From: Aeromicrobium panaciterrae
GTDB taxonomy: Bacteria > Actinomycetota > Actinomycetes > Propionibacteriales > Nocardioidaceae
NCBI RefSeq assembly: GCF_031457275.1
Contig: NZ_JAVDWH010000001.1
Span: 2,666,001-2,730,000, forward strand
Direction of reading: 5' to 3'
Length of the DNA stretch: 64,000 nucleotides
Position numbers and translations under genes: made by a program. Of this stretch, positions 1-9,695 are shown in pieces. Each line of letters opens with the position of its first letter. The first letter of the stretch is position 1. Under the pieces are notes generated by a model. The model saw nothing but the letters and a program-made list of their open reading frames with translations. It ran no database searches and was not told the DNA's origin.

Positions 1-784
1 AGGGACCGGCCCAGCCGCCGAGGTAGAGCACCGTCGTGAGCGCGGCGAGGACGACGATGCCGGCGTACTCCGCGAGCAAGAACATGGCGAAGCGCATACC
101 GCCGTATTCCGTGATCGGACCCATCACCAGCTCGGCATCCGCGAGAGGCGCATCGAACGGCGGACGCTGCAGCTCAGCAAGACCGGCCGTGAAGAACACG
201 ATCAGTCCGGGCAGCTGCACGATCAGCCACCACCATTCCCATTGCGCGGCGATACCGGTCAGCGAGAGGGTGCCGGCAGCCATCGCGACGCTGGCCGCGG
301 CAAGCACCATCGGCAGCTCGTACGACATCAGCTGAGCTGCGACGCGCATACCGCCGATGTACGAGTACTTGTTGCCGCTGCCAAGGCCACCCATCAACGA
401 GCCGAGTACGCCGACGCTCATGGCAGCGAGGACGAAGAACAGTCCGAGGTCGAGGTCAACGCCGATCAGGTTGGTCTCGCCGAAGAACGGTCCGAGCGGG
501 ATCGCGACCATCGCCACGAGGTACGGGACGAGCGCGACTGCGGGTGCGAGGCGGAACACCGGTCCGTCGGCCGCGGCCGGGACGATGCTCTCCTTCTGTA
601 CGAACTTCACGCCGTCTGCGATGAGCTGCGCCCAGCCGTGGAACGCGCCAGCCTTCATCGGCCCCACGCGGCTCTGCATGTGCGCCATCGCCTTGTGCTC
701 CATCTGCCCCACGATCAGGGGCAGCGTCATGAAGGCACCCAGCACAAGGACGCAGCGCAGCACGACCTCGAGGAAGTCACTCAT
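1..784 (-). CDS. nuoH2: NADH-quinone oxidoreductase subunit H, second copy (partial)
   Basis: Membrane subunit of complex I that links the peripheral arm to the proton-pumping arm near the quinone site. The 261 visible residues start at ATG 784 and the C-terminus lies beyond base 1. NuoH hallmarks are visible: an early multispanning region, the segment MQSRVGPMKAGAFHGWAQLI, and an acidic loop (RPPFDAPLADAELVMG) matching the quinone-site loop of the family. It overlaps the end of nuoC2 by 8 bases, which indicates one transcription unit nuoA2-B2-C2-H2. It differs clearly from the full-length nuoH at 11-12 kb, so it is a paralogue and not a recent duplicate. No nuoD, E, F or G lies between C2 and H2. 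The family is sure. Whether this reduced complex oxidises NADH is unknown. Confidence 0.93.
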   Translation of the reverse strand, partial: MSDFLEVVLRCVLVLGAFMTLPLIVGQMEHKAMAHMQSRVGPMKAGAFHGWAQLIADGVKFVQKESIVPAAADGPVFRLAPAVALVPYLVAMVAIPLGPFFGETNLIGVDLDLGLFFVLAAMSVGVLGSLMGGLGSGNKYSYIGGMRVAAQLMSYELPMVLAAASVAMAAGTLSLTGIAAQWEWWWLIVQLPGLIVFFTAGLAELQRPPFDAPLADAELVMGPITEYGGMRFAMFLLAEYAGIVVLAALTTVLYLGGWAGP

Positions 785-1358
785 CGGTGACCTCAGGGGT
801 TTCGACAACCTCGTCAGTGGGCTCTACGCGCTCCGGACCCCATTCGGTCGGATCGGGTACGCCCGGCGGCTTGATACGGCGACGGCCCGGTGAGTGGGTC
901 GAGTCAGCGTCGCTCTCCCCCGGCTCCTTGGCGCCAGGCCACGGCTTTGCCACGCGGGATGCGAGTACGAACTCCTTGCGCAGCGGGTGGCCTTCAAAGC
1001 CATCAGGAAGCAGCAGCGGTTTCAATTCCGCCGCTTGTCCTGAGCCTGTCGAAGGGAACTCAATGCCGAACATCTCGTGGGTCTCGCGCTCGTGCCAGGC
1101 CGCACCCGCGAACAGATCGGCGATCGACGCAACGGCCGGAGACTCGCGATCGACGTACGTCACCAGCAGCAAGTGATCGAGTGCTTCGAGCCGAGCGAGG
1201 TGCAGGACGAGCCGGAATCCCTCGGGATGCTCATCGACAGCCGAGAGCCAGTCGAAGTACGTGTAGCCCTCGCTCTTCAGGGCCGCGACGGCATCGTGCC
1301 ACTCGGCGACTTCGACCACGCGATGCGGCGGGCCGAAGGTGTTGTCCTCAAGGCTCAT
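777..1358 (-). CDS. nuoC2: NADH-quinone oxidoreductase subunit C, second copy
   Basis: Hydrophilic 30 kDa-type subunit of complex I, 193 aa. The start is ATG 1358, overlapping the nuoB2 stop as ATGA, so a longer upstream reading is not needed. The family core [13 protein letters not shown] and the downstream [11 protein letters not shown] are both present. Between them the usual short loop is replaced by [13 protein letters not shown], encoded by a repeat-like segment at 1035-1056 that seems to be inserted in frame. The C-terminus from about residue 150 is a proline- and acid-rich tail. The gene sits between nuoB2 and nuoH2 with overlaps on both sides. Function as part of a second, smaller complex I is inferred from the neighbours. 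Confidence 0.92.
   Translation of the reverse strand: MSLEDNTFGPPHRVVEVAEWHDAVAALKSEGYTYFDWLSAVDEHPEGFRLVLHLARLEALDHLLLVTYVDRESPAVASIADLFAGAAWHERETHEMFGIEFPSTGSGQAAELKPLLLPDGFEGHPLRKEFVLASRVAKPWPGAKEPGESDADSTHSPGRRRIKPPGVPDPTEWGPERVEPTDEVVETPEVTDE
1035..1056. repeat. Short REP-like element inside nuoC2
   Basis: The plus strand reads TGTCCTGAGCCTGTCGAAGG within this interval. To my knowledge this word recurs as an interspersed short repeat in many high-GC bacterial genomes, often between genes. Here it lies within a coding region, is in frame, and adds Ser-Thr-Gly-Ser-Gly-Gln where other NuoC proteins have a short GHP-containing turn. I saw no second exact copy in this window. Confidence 0.5.
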
Positions 1359-1918
1359 GCAGGCGGCTCGATCTTGGGGCTGAGCAGCGAGGTGGTTGAG
1401 CGCTTGTAGCGATCTGCGAGGTTCTCGCCAGCGATCTGCTGCTGAAGAGTCACGATGCCGTTGAGCAGCGCTTCCGGCCGCGGCGGGCAGCCGGGGATGT
1501 AGACATCGACGGGGATGATCTGGTCGACGCCCTTGGTGACGCTGTACGAGTCCCAGTAGGGCCCGCCGGAGTTGGCGCACGATCCGAAGCTGATGACGTA
1601 TTTGGGCTCGGGCATCTGGTCATACAGGCGCTTGATGGCTGGCGCCATCTTGTCCGTGACGGTTCCGGACACGACCATCAGATCGGCCTGGCGTGGACCC
1701 ATGGCGAACGGGATGACGCCGAGGCGGATGAAGTCGTGCCGCGACATCGACGTCGCGATGAACTCAATCGCGCAGCACGCGAGTCCGAAGTTGAAGACCC
1801 AGAGAGAATACTTGCGGCCCCAGTTGAGGATGTAGCGCGCAGGCTTGGGTGCAACCGCAGTACCAAGGCCAACGGTCGGCATCGGTAGGTCGATGATCTC
1901 TCCCCCTACGACGTCCAC
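1355..1918 (-). CDS. nuoB2: NADH-quinone oxidoreductase subunit B, second copy
   Basis: Peripheral-arm subunit that carries the N2-type [4Fe-4S] cluster next to the quinone site, 187 aa. All four cluster cysteines are present: Cys48-Cys49 (LACCAIEF), Cys114 (GSCANSGG) and Cys144 (PGCPPRP), so it should bind a cluster. The GTG start at 1918 has AAGGGAG seven bases upstream. A later ATG at 1882 would lose 12 residues and is less likely. It overlaps nuoA2 by 13 bases and nuoC2 by 4. It differs from the main NuoB in the N-terminal 45 residues and in the [14 protein letters not shown] segment, which marks it as an old paralogue. Confidence 0.94.
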   Translation of the reverse strand: MDVVGGEIIDLPMPTVGLGTAVAPKPARYILNWGRKYSLWVFNFGLACCAIEFIATSMSRHDFIRLGVIPFAMGPRQADLMVVSGTVTDKMAPAIKRLYDQMPEPKYVISFGSCANSGGPYWDSYSVTKGVDQIIPVDVYIPGCPPRPEALLNGIVTLQQQIAGENLADRYKRSTTSLLSPKIEPPA

Positions 1919-2274
1919 GACAGGACTCCCTTGCGCCAGGCGTAGACAAGTCCGACCACGATGATGCCGATGAAGATGCCCATCTCGATCGCCGCAGCCT
2001 TGCCGATGTCTTCAAGCACCACGGCCCACGGGAACAGGAACACTGCATCGACGGCAAAAATCACGTACAGGAACGCGTAGACGAAGTACCGAACGTTGGA
2101 CTGCGCCCAGCCCTCGCCGATCGGGTCAACGCCCGACTCGTACGTGACCGTCTTCTCGCGGGCAGGAACGCTGGGGCGGAACAATCGGTTGGCGCCCAGC
2201 ATGCCTGCGGCAAGTACGAACCCGACCAGGATGATGACGCCGACCGCGCGGTAGTCATCGAGGTAGGCGCCCAT
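1906..2274 (-). CDS. nuoA2: NADH-quinone oxidoreductase subunit A, second copy
   Basis: Small membrane subunit of complex I, 122 aa with three predicted membrane segments (about residues 10-30, 63-83 and 92-112). The NuoA signature [12 protein letters not shown] precedes the conserved run [20 protein letters not shown]. It is the first gene of the reduced nuo2 set, and translation overlaps into nuoB2. A TAGACT box ends six bases before the ATG, so the message may be leaderless. There is no good ribosome binding site at normal spacing. Confidence 0.93.
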   Translation of the reverse strand: MGAYLDDYRAVGVIILVGFVLAAGMLGANRLFRPSVPAREKTVTYESGVDPIGEGWAQSNVRYFVYAFLYVIFAVDAVFLFPWAVVLEDIGKAAAIEMGIFIGIIVVGLVYAWRKGVLSWTS

Positions 2275-2280
2275 GGGGTG

Positions 2281-2286
2281 AGTCTA
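2281..2286 (-). promoter_or_regulatory. Candidate -10 box of the nuo2 operon
   Basis: TAGACT on the minus strand ends six bases before the nuoA2 ATG, the spacing expected when transcription starts at the first base of the start codon. No convincing -35 box was found. Confidence 0.5.
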
Positions 2287-2437
2287 GGGAAGAAGCCCCC
2301 TCCCTGACCGCAAACGCCGCGCATTTCGGTGCAGGACCAACCAGGAGCACCCCGACCCACACGAGGATGTTCTGCCAGATCTGACAGACATTCAGACAAC
2401 GTTGAAAGGGCGCCACATCGAGGCGCCACCGCGGGCG

Positions 2438-2443
2438 TACGCT
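2438..2443 (+). promoter_or_regulatory. Candidate -10 box of rarD
   Basis: TACGCT is followed by six bases and then the GTG start of rarD, again the leaderless arrangement. GGCGCC copies at 2410-2429 form a hairpin-capable repeat just upstream. Confidence 0.45.
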
Positions 2444-2449
2444 CGTCAG

Positions 2450-3358
2450 GTGAACGACTCCCGCAGCGGCGTAATCCTTGGCGCTGCGGCCTATCTCTGC
2501 TGGGGATTCTTCCCGCTCTACTGGCCTCTGCTCGACCCCGCCGGGTCGCTCGAGATCCTTGCCCACCGGGTCATCTGGTCGCTGTTGTTCGTCCTCATAC
2601 TCATCGCCGCGACCCGTCGCTGGAGGACGTTCCGTAGCATCGCGAGCGATCGACGCATGATGATCATCCTGATCTGCGCCTCGGTCGTCATCTCGTTCAA
2701 CTGGGGTGGCTTCATCTACGGCGTCACCAACGGCCACGTGCTCGAGACGTCGCTCGGCTACTTCATCAACCCGCTGGTGACAGTGCTGCTTGGCGTCTTC
2801 ATCCTCAAGGAGACCCTGCGACCGGTGCAGTGGGCGGCCGTGGCGATCGGCGGGATCGCGGTGGTCGTGCTTGCGGTCGACTACGGACGCCCGCCGTGGA
2901 TCGCGTTGCTGCTCGCGTTCTCGTTCGCGACGTACGGGTTTCTCAAGAAGAAGGCCAACCTCAACACCTTCGAAGGTCTCGGCATGGAAACGCTGATCCT
3001 GGCGCCGGTCGCTCTGACATTCCTGATCACGCTTGAGCTACGCAGCGACCTGACGTTCGGCCATGCAGGAGTCGGCAACGTCCTGCTTCTCATCGGAACA
3101 GGCGTCGTCACAGCTATCCCACTTCTGCTGTTCGGCGCGGCCGCTACACGCCTGACGCTGACGACCATCGGCCTTCTTCAGTACCTCGGCCCGATCCTTC
3201 AGTTCATCTTCGGACTGTGGATCTTTGACGAGGACATGAGCAGCGCCCGCTGGGTCGGCTTCATCCTCGTCTGGCTCGCCCTGGTGCTGTTCACCGCCGA
3301 CAATTTGCGGAACCGAAGGCGCGCCTCGAAGCTGGAGCCTGCGCCGATCGAGTGCTAG
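2450..3358 (+). CDS. rarD: RarD-type DMT-superfamily transporter
   Basis: Inner-membrane permease of the drug/metabolite transporter superfamily. RarD proteins are named for chloramphenicol sensitivity in Pseudomonas, and the natural substrate is uncertain. From GTG 2450 it has 302 aa and about ten hydrophobic segments in two EamA halves. The family pattern AAYLCWGFFPLYW opens the first segment and ETSLGYFINPLVTVLLG lies near the middle. An ATG at 2402 would add 16 non-homologous residues, so GTG 2450, placed six bases after TACGCT, is preferred. It converges with the polyprenyl synthase gene and the two stop codons overlap by four bases. It separates the two nuo sets and has no evident link to respiration. 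Confidence 0.88.
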   Translation: MNDSRSGVILGAAAYLCWGFFPLYWPLLDPAGSLEILAHRVIWSLLFVLILIAATRRWRTFRSIASDRRMMIILICASVVISFNWGGFIYGVTNGHVLETSLGYFINPLVTVLLGVFILKETLRPVQWAAVAIGGIAVVVLAVDYGRPPWIALLLAFSFATYGFLKKKANLNTFEGLGMETLILAPVALTFLITLELRSDLTFGHAGVGNVLLLIGTGVVTAIPLLLFGAAATRLTLTTIGLLQYLGPILQFIFGLWIFDEDMSSARWVGFILVWLALVLFTADNLRNRRRASKLEPAPIEC

Positions 3359-4344
3359 CCGAGGCGCGTGGCGACGGTGGTGCAGAGCAGCTGCAGCGCT
3401 TCGCGCGCTGAGCTCTCGGGCAGCTTGGCCAGCAAGGCCTGTGCTGCGTCGGTCTCAGCTCGTACGTACGCGCGCGCTTCATCCATCGCCGGGTGCGAGC
3501 GCAGGAGCGTGATTGCCTCGGCGAGCTCGGCATCGTCGGTCAGCGGCTTGCCCAGCAAAGACCGGAGCCGTTCGCTCTCGGGATCGGTCGAGCGCAGTGC
3601 AAGCAGAGTCGGAAGAGTCGGTACACCTTCACGCAGGTCCGTGCCGGGAGTCTTGCCCGAGTCATCGGTCTCGCTGGCGATGTCGATGATGTCGTCGCTG
3701 AGCTGGAAGGCGGCACCGATGCGCTCGCCGAACTCGGTTAGCGTCTCCTCGACCTCGAGCGGCGCGCCGGCCATCTTGGCGCCTAGGCGAGCAGCCGTGG
3801 CGATGAGCGATCCGGTCTTGTCGGCCACGACGGACAGGTAGTGCTCGAGCTGGTCGTCACCCTCGCCAGGGCCGAGAGTCTCGCGAATCTGACCCTGGAC
3901 CAGGCGCGAGAACGTACGGGCCTGGATACGCACGCTCTCCGGGCCGAGATCTGACACCAGATCGGAAGCCTGGGCGAAGAGATAGTCACCGACGAGGATT
4001 GCGACCGAGTTGCCCCAGCGCGAGTTGGCGCTCGGTGCACCGCGGCGCATGGAGGCCTCGTCCATCACGTCATCGTGATAGAGCGTCGCGAGGTGGGTGA
4101 GCTCGACGACGACGGCAGCGCGCGGTACATCGCCGTGAGCCTGGTCGCCGAACTCGGCGGCCAGCATCACCAGGAGCGGCCGGAAGCGCTTGCCACCAGC
4201 GTTGAGCAGGTGAGCCGCCGCTTCGGCGACGAAAGCCTCGGGGCTGTCGACCGCGATAGCCAGCTGGCGCTCGATCTCTTCGATACCGGTCTGGACGCGC
4301 GCTTCGAGGGCGTCATCGGTGAACGGAACACCCAGACTGGACAC
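3355..4344 (-). CDS. Long-chain polyprenyl diphosphate synthase
   Basis: Trans-isoprenyl diphosphate synthase that adds isopentenyl units to an allylic primer, here probably for the menaquinone side chain. 329 aa from a GTG start with GAGGAG seven bases upstream. The first Asp-rich motif DDVMDE is at residues 91-96 and the second DDIID at 217-221. GGKRFRP (50-56) is the IPP-binding site. Residues four and five before the first motif are Thr and Ala, not aromatic, which in this family goes with long products. It begins 21 bases after nuoN on the same strand, so it is probably the last gene of the nuo operon. Product length cannot be read from the sequence. Confidence 0.93.
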   Translation of the reverse strand: MSSLGVPFTDDALEARVQTGIEEIERQLAIAVDSPEAFVAEAAAHLLNAGGKRFRPLLVMLAAEFGDQAHGDVPRAAVVVELTHLATLYHDDVMDEASMRRGAPSANSRWGNSVAILVGDYLFAQASDLVSDLGPESVRIQARTFSRLVQGQIRETLGPGEGDDQLEHYLSVVADKTGSLIATAARLGAKMAGAPLEVEETLTEFGERIGAAFQLSDDIIDIASETDDSGKTPGTDLREGVPTLPTLLALRSTDPESERLRSLLGKPLTDDAELAEAITLLRSHPAMDEARAYVRAETDAAQALLAKLPESSAREALQLLCTTVATRLG

Positions 4345-4365
4345 GCGAGAACTCCTCAGAAACCG

Positions 4366-5973
4366 TCAGCGCACGAAGGCGCCAGCGTGCTGCGCAAGAT
4401 CGAGCAGCGGTCCGGGAAGGATACCCAGACCGACCGTCGCCACGACGGCGAAGGCGATCACTACGGTAGTCAGCGCGCTCGGGACAGCCACCGTCGGCCC
4501 ATCCCCCACCGGATCGGTGAAGAACATCAGCACGATCACGCGGACGTAGAAGTACGCAGCCAGGGCGCTCACCAGCACACCGATCACGACCAGCGGCCAC
4601 ACGCCACCTGACCACGCTGCGGTGAAGACGCTCCACTTTCCAATGAAGCCACCAGTCAGCGGGATGCCGGCGAACGACAGCATGAACAGCGCGAACGCGC
4701 CAGCCAACAGGGGCGAAGTCTTGCCGAGTCCAGCCCATCGCGAGAGGTGCGTGGTCTCGCCGCCGGAATCGCGTACGAGTGTCACGACAGCGAACGCACC
4801 GATCGACGCGACTCCGTAGACCGCGAGGTAGAACAGGATGCTCGACACCGAGGTGATGCGTTCTTCGCCAGCCACTCCGCCATAGACACCGACGAGGCCG
4901 ACGAGCAGGAAGCCTGCGTGGGCGATTGAGGAGTAGGCGAGCATGCGCTTGACGTCGGTCTGCGAGATCGAGACGACCGCGCCGAGGAACATCGTGATGA
5001 CCGCGATGCCGATGATCGTCGGTCGCCAATCCCACGACGATCCGCCGAATGCCACGAACAGCACGCGCAGCATCGCGAGGAATGCCGCAGCCTTGGTGCC
5101 CGCCGCCATGAACGCCGTGACCGGGGTCGGCGCACCTTGATAGACATCGGGCGTCCAGGTGTGGAACGGCACGGCGCCGATCTTGAACAGCAGACCGACA
5201 ACCATCAGGGCGATCGCGGCGAGCAGCATGTTGGTGCCGCCCGTTCGAGTCGACACCGCAACGTCAATGTCAGAGAGCCGGAAGCTGCCAGCGAAGCCGT
5301 ACGTCAGCGCGATGCCGTACAAGAAGAACACCGACGAGAAGGCACCAAGAAGGAAGTACTTGAGTGCAGCTTCCTGGCTCAGCAGCCGGCGACGTCGAGC
5401 GATGCCACACAGCAGGTAGAGCGGGAGCGACAGCACCTCGAGCGCGACAAACATCGTCAGCAGATCGTTGGACGACGCGAACAGCATCATGCCGACCAAC
5501 GAGAACAGTGCCAGCGGGAAGACCTCGGAGTGCTCGATGCGCTTGGAGATCGCTTCAGCCTCGCCAGCTGAGCCGGGTGCATCGGCCGCACGGCCCGTGA
5601 ACGCGCTGAGCCCGCCCTCGAGTCGACGCTCGGCGAACAGCAACATGCTCATCAGGGCAAACACCAGCAGGATGCCCCACGTGTAGACGCCGGGACCGTC
5701 GATCGAGAGCGCACCTTCGGCGCCGATCAAACCTCGGGCGAGCTTGGGGTCATCGATCTTGTCGAGATTTTGGTAGACCCACACGGTGTCGACGAGTGCC
5801 GCAATGACACCGACGACCGCAAGGATCGCCTGCGCCGTGAAGCGCGAGGCACGTGGCCACACGGCCTCGACGACGACACCGAGCACAGCAACGCCGGCGA
5901 TGATGAACAGCGGCGCAAGCAGCGAGTACTCAATGTGCGGTGCGTCGAGCGGGGGCAGTTCTGCCGAGATCAT
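4366..5973 (-). CDS. nuoN: NADH-quinone oxidoreductase subunit N
   Basis: Antiporter-like proton-pumping membrane subunit of complex I, 535 aa with about 14 membrane segments. The core (LKYFLLGAFSSVFFLYGIAL and KIGAVPFHTWTPDVYQGAPT) carries the lysines and the broken helix typical of NuoN. The ATG at 5973 overlaps the nuoM stop as ATGA. A hydrophilic stretch at about 125-150 (AADAPGSAGEAEAISKR) separates early segments, as often seen in actinobacterial NuoN. Last nuo gene, followed closely by the polyprenyl synthase. Confidence 0.97.
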   Translation of the reverse strand: MISAELPPLDAPHIEYSLLAPLFIIAGVAVLGVVVEAVWPRASRFTAQAILAVVGVIAALVDTVWVYQNLDKIDDPKLARGLIGAEGALSIDGPGVYTWGILLVFALMSMLLFAERRLEGGLSAFTGRAADAPGSAGEAEAISKRIEHSEVFPLALFSLVGMMLFASSNDLLTMFVALEVLSLPLYLLCGIARRRRLLSQEAALKYFLLGAFSSVFFLYGIALTYGFAGSFRLSDIDVAVSTRTGGTNMLLAAIALMVVGLLFKIGAVPFHTWTPDVYQGAPTPVTAFMAAGTKAAAFLAMLRVLFVAFGGSSWDWRPTIIGIAVITMFLGAVVSISQTDVKRMLAYSSIAHAGFLLVGLVGVYGGVAGEERITSVSSILFYLAVYGVASIGAFAVVTLVRDSGGETTHLSRWAGLGKTSPLLAGAFALFMLSFAGIPLTGGFIGKWSVFTAAWSGGVWPLVVIGVLVSALAAYFYVRVIVLMFFTDPVGDGPTVAVPSALTTVVIAFAVVATVGLGILPGPLLDLAQHAGAFVR

Positions 5974-7517
5974 TCGTGGCCCCCTTCCGGCGTCGTGGGT
6001 GCAATCGAGACGGGTGACTTCGGTTCGGGGTCGCCCTTGCCGATGTGGCTCGCCACCTCATCGATCGCCGGGTTGATCACGTTGAGCACAGGCTGCGGGA
6101 AGAATCCGAGGCCGATGATCAGCACGATCGCAGGGGCGAGGGCCGCGATTTCGCGCGGAATGAGGTCATGGACACCTTGGTTGTCCTCACGCAGCGGGCC
6201 GGTCATGGTGCGTTGGTACATGATCAGGATGTAGAGCGCCGCGAGCACGATGCCGAGCGTCGCGAAGGCGGCCGCGGGGATCGAGCGAGTGAACGTTCCG
6301 GCCAGCACCATGAACTCGGAGATGAACGGTGCGAGGCCTGGCAGCGAGAGGCTCGACAGACCGGCGATGAGCAGGATGCCCGACATGATCGGAGCGATCT
6401 TCTGTACGCCACCGAAGTCGGAGATCTTGGCCGACCCTCGACGCGCGATCATCATGCCGGTGACCAGGAACAGCGCCGCCGTGGAGAGACCGTGGTTGAA
6501 CATGTAGAGCGTCGAGCCCGCCATCGAGGTCGTGGTGAACGCGAAGATGCCCAGGATGATGAAGCCGAAGTGCGACACAGAGGTGAACGCAATCAGGCGT
6601 CGGATGTCGTCCTGGCCGACCGCGAGCAGAGCTCCGTACAAGATGCTGATGACCGCGAGAGTGATGATCACCGGGCTGGCCCAGTCGGCCGCCTCGGGGA
6701 ACAGGTAGAGGCACCAGGTGATCATGCCGAACGTGCCGATCTTGTCGACAACGCTGACCATCAGCACCGAGGTACCCGGCGTTGCCTGACCAGCGGCATC
6801 GGGTAGCCACGTGTGCAGCGGCCAGAGCGGCGCCTTGATCGCGAATGCCGCCATGAAGCCAAGGAACAGCAAGCGCTCGGTCGTGGTGCTCATCTCGATG
6901 TTGGAGAGATCGGTGAGCAGGTATGTCGCGCCGCCGTCACGCGAGCTGACGACGTACAGGCCGACGATCGAGGCGAGCATGAGCAAGCCGCCGACCAGGT
7001 TGTAGATCAGGAACTTCACCGCGGCGTACGAGCGGTTGGGTCCGCCGAATGAGCCGATCAAGAAGTACAGCGGGATCAGCGTCGCCTCGAAGAACACGTA
7101 GAACAGGAAGGCGTCCGTCGCCATGAAGGCACCGAGCGCGAGGCCCTCAACCGCAAGCATCCACGCGAAGTACGCGTTGGTGTTGCTGGCTTGAGGCAGT
7201 CGATCGTCCCAGGCGGCAAGGATCACGATCGGCGTGAGCACGGTCGTCAGCAGGATCAGCGTGAGACCGATACCGCTGACGCCGACGGAGTACCAGGCTC
7301 CGAACGCCGTGATCCACTCGTGCTTTTCGGTCAACTGGTAGCCACCCGCATCGAGGTCGTAGCGCGCGAGGGCGATCAGCGACACCACGAGCGTGATCAG
7401 CGAGACGCCCAGCGCGATGACCTTGGCGTTGAGCTGGGCGCCCGACGTCGACTTGGGCAGCAGCGCCAGAGCAATTGCTCCCACGATGGGGACGGCGGCG
7501 AGTACGGACAGGATCAT
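5970..7517 (-). CDS. nuoM: NADH-quinone oxidoreductase subunit M
   Basis: Second antiporter-like proton channel of complex I, 515 aa with 13-14 membrane segments. The family segments [16 protein letters not shown] (conserved Glu of helix 5) and [19 protein letters not shown] are intact. The ATG at 7517 overlaps the nuoL stop, and the stop overlaps nuoN. The C-terminal 25 residues are charged and proline-rich ([18 protein letters not shown]). Confidence 0.97.
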   Translation of the reverse strand: MILSVLAAVPIVGAIALALLPKSTSGAQLNAKVIALGVSLITLVVSLIALARYDLDAGGYQLTEKHEWITAFGAWYSVGVSGIGLTLILLTTVLTPIVILAAWDDRLPQASNTNAYFAWMLAVEGLALGAFMATDAFLFYVFFEATLIPLYFLIGSFGGPNRSYAAVKFLIYNLVGGLLMLASIVGLYVVSSRDGGATYLLTDLSNIEMSTTTERLLFLGFMAAFAIKAPLWPLHTWLPDAAGQATPGTSVLMVSVVDKIGTFGMITWCLYLFPEAADWASPVIITLAVISILYGALLAVGQDDIRRLIAFTSVSHFGFIILGIFAFTTTSMAGSTLYMFNHGLSTAALFLVTGMMIARRGSAKISDFGGVQKIAPIMSGILLIAGLSSLSLPGLAPFISEFMVLAGTFTRSIPAAAFATLGIVLAALYILIMYQRTMTGPLREDNQGVHDLIPREIAALAPAIVLIIGLGFFPQPVLNVINPAIDEVASHIGKGDPEPKSPVSIAPTTPEGGHE

Positions 7518-9391
7518 GCGAGGGTCACCGCCAGGAGAGCAAGGAGAACGAGGGCAGCGCCGCCGAACATCATCAGCGCGTAGGAGCGGACGTATCCGGT
7601 CTGCGGCTGACGCAGGAACTGTGAGGTATCGCCGAGTCGGTCAGCGATGCCGGTGACGAGTCCGTCTACGCCCATGCGGTCAAACCACACAAGGAATCGG
7701 GTCAGGTGGCGAGTCGGACGTACGGCGACCGCGTCGTTGATCTCGTTGCCGTAGAGCTCGTGGCGACCTGCCTTGGTCCAGGCGGACACCGACGCGTCGG
7801 CGGGAGTCTCACCGGCGATCGGCCGGGTGCCGTAGAGGAAGTAGCCCAAGGCGACACCGACGGCGACGACCGCACCGACGAGCAGCGTGATGGCGATCGC
7901 GGGGATCGGCAGCTCTTCGTGATGGGCTTCGCCAACCACCGGTGCGAGCCAGTCCCCTATCCAGCCGCCAATCGCGAGAGCTCCACCGAGCACCGACAGC
8001 GCGGCCAGGGCGATCAGCGGGACAGTCATGACCTTGGGTGACTCGTGCGGATGGACATCTTCCTGCCAGCGCTTCTCGCCGAAGAACGTCATCATCATGA
8101 GTCGCGTCATGTAGAACGCGGTCACGCCGGCGCCCAGCAGGGTGCCGAGGCCGACCCAGACGTTGTGGCCGAAGGCTGCCTCAATGATCTTGTCCTTGGA
8201 GAAGAAGCCGGAGAAGCCGGGGAATCCGATGATCGCGAGGTAACCAATGGCGAACGTCGCGAATGTGAACGGCATCGCCTTGCGTACGGCTCCGTAGTGC
8301 CGCATGTCGACGTCATCGTTCATGCCGTGCATCACCGAGCCGGCGCCGAGGAACAGGTTGGCCTTGAAGAAGCCGTGCGTGATGAGGTGGAAGATCGCGA
8401 ACGCGTATCCAGCGGGGCCGAGACCGGCCGCGAGCATCATGTAGCCGATCTGGCTCATGGTCGAACCGGCGAGCGCCTTCTTGATGTCGTCCTTGGTGCA
8501 ACCGATCCAAGCGCCGGCGAGAAGCGTGACGAGTCCGACGACGATGACCGCGGTACGAGCTGCTTCGGAGGCATCGAAGATCGCAGCGGACCGAACGATG
8601 AGGTAGACGCCGGCGGTGACCATGGTCGCCGCGTGGATCAGGGCTGACACCGGGGTCGGGCCCTCCATGGCGTCGAGGAGCCAGCTCTGCAGCGGCACCT
8701 GTGCCGACTTGCCGCACGCGCCCAGCAGGAGAAGCAGACCCATCGCCGTCGCAACATTCTGCGTGGCACCGGGGATGGATTCGTTGACCGCCTCGATCGC
8801 GGAGGTGCCGAACTGCGCGAACATCAGCATGATCGCGAGCGCCATACCGAGGTCGCCGACGCGGTTGACGACGAAAGCCTTCTTTGCGGCGGCGGCTGCC
8901 GAGTCCTTGTGCTGCCAGAAGCCGATCAGCAGGTACGACGCCAGGCCGACGCCTTCCCAGCCGAGGAACATCACGAGGTAGTCAGCGGCGAGGACCAGCG
9001 TGAGCATCGCGGCGATGAACAGGTTGAGGAACGCGAAGAACCGGCGGCGCCGTTCGTCGTGCTCCATGTAGCCGATCGAATAGATGTGGATCAGCGTGCC
9101 GACACCTGTGATCAGCAGGACGAACAGCCCGGACAGCTGGTCGAACGTGAACGACATGTCGACGTGGAAGCGCCCTGCATCGATCCAGGTGAACAGCGTG
9201 GTCGTATGCGAGCGATCATCCTCGGGCTTGCCGAGAAGCTGCGCGAACAGGATCACGCCGAGGACGAAGGACGCGGCCGAGGCCACCGTGCCGATGAGGT
9301 GGCCGAAGCCGTCGGCTTCCTTGCCCCAGGTCAAAAGGATCGCTGCCCCGGCGAGCGGGATGGCGATCAGGAGCCACTGAAGGTCAAACAT
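7514..9391 (-). CDS. nuoL: NADH-quinone oxidoreductase subunit L
   Basis: Distal proton-pumping subunit of complex I, with the long lateral amphipathic helix at its C-terminus. 625 aa, normal for the family. Visible motifs are [38 protein letters not shown] and [20 protein letters not shown]. The C-terminal third has extra membrane segments and ends in a hydrophobic anchor. It starts ten bases after the nuoK stop and overlaps nuoM by four bases. Confidence 0.97.
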   Translation of the reverse strand: MFDLQWLLIAIPLAGAAILLTWGKEADGFGHLIGTVASAASFVLGVILFAQLLGKPEDDRSHTTTLFTWIDAGRFHVDMSFTFDQLSGLFVLLITGVGTLIHIYSIGYMEHDERRRRFFAFLNLFIAAMLTLVLAADYLVMFLGWEGVGLASYLLIGFWQHKDSAAAAAKKAFVVNRVGDLGMALAIMLMFAQFGTSAIEAVNESIPGATQNVATAMGLLLLLGACGKSAQVPLQSWLLDAMEGPTPVSALIHAATMVTAGVYLIVRSAAIFDASEAARTAVIVVGLVTLLAGAWIGCTKDDIKKALAGSTMSQIGYMMLAAGLGPAGYAFAIFHLITHGFFKANLFLGAGSVMHGMNDDVDMRHYGAVRKAMPFTFATFAIGYLAIIGFPGFSGFFSKDKIIEAAFGHNVWVGLGTLLGAGVTAFYMTRLMMMTFFGEKRWQEDVHPHESPKVMTVPLIALAALSVLGGALAIGGWIGDWLAPVVGEAHHEELPIPAIAITLLVGAVVAVGVALGYFLYGTRPIAGETPADASVSAWTKAGRHELYGNEINDAVAVRPTRHLTRFLVWFDRMGVDGLVTGIADRLGDTSQFLRQPQTGYVRSYALMMFGGAALVLLALLAVTLA

Positions 9392-9401
9392 CGCTAGCCC
9401 C

Positions 9402-9695
9402 TTATGACTTCAACAGGCTCGCCTCGTCGACCGAAGCCGAACGACGCGTGCGATAGATGGACACGATGATCGCCAGACCAACGACAACCTCGGCTGCGGC
9501 AACGACCATCACGAAGAATGCGGCCACCTGCCCGTCGAGGTTGCCGTGCTGGCGGGAGAAGCTGACAAACGCGAGGTTGGTCGCGTTGAGCATCAGCTCG
9601 ATGCACATGAAGACGACGATCGCATTGCGCCGGACGAGGACGCCGACCGAGCCGATCGTGAAGAGGATCAGCGAGAGAGTGATGTACTCGTTCAC
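9402..9695 (-). CDS. nuoK: NADH-quinone oxidoreductase subunit K
   Basis: Small membrane subunit of complex I, 97 aa with three membrane segments. The two buried glutamates expected of NuoK are visible in [18 protein letters not shown] and [13 protein letters not shown]. The GTG start at 9695 overlaps the nuoJ stop as GTGA. The last residues ([14 protein letters not shown]) are a short hydrophilic tail. Confidence 0.97.
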   Translation of the reverse strand: MNEYITLSLILFTIGSVGVLVRRNAIVVFMCIELMLNATNLAFVSFSRQHGNLDGQVAAFFVMVVAAAEVVVGLAIIVSIYRTRRSASVDEASLLKS

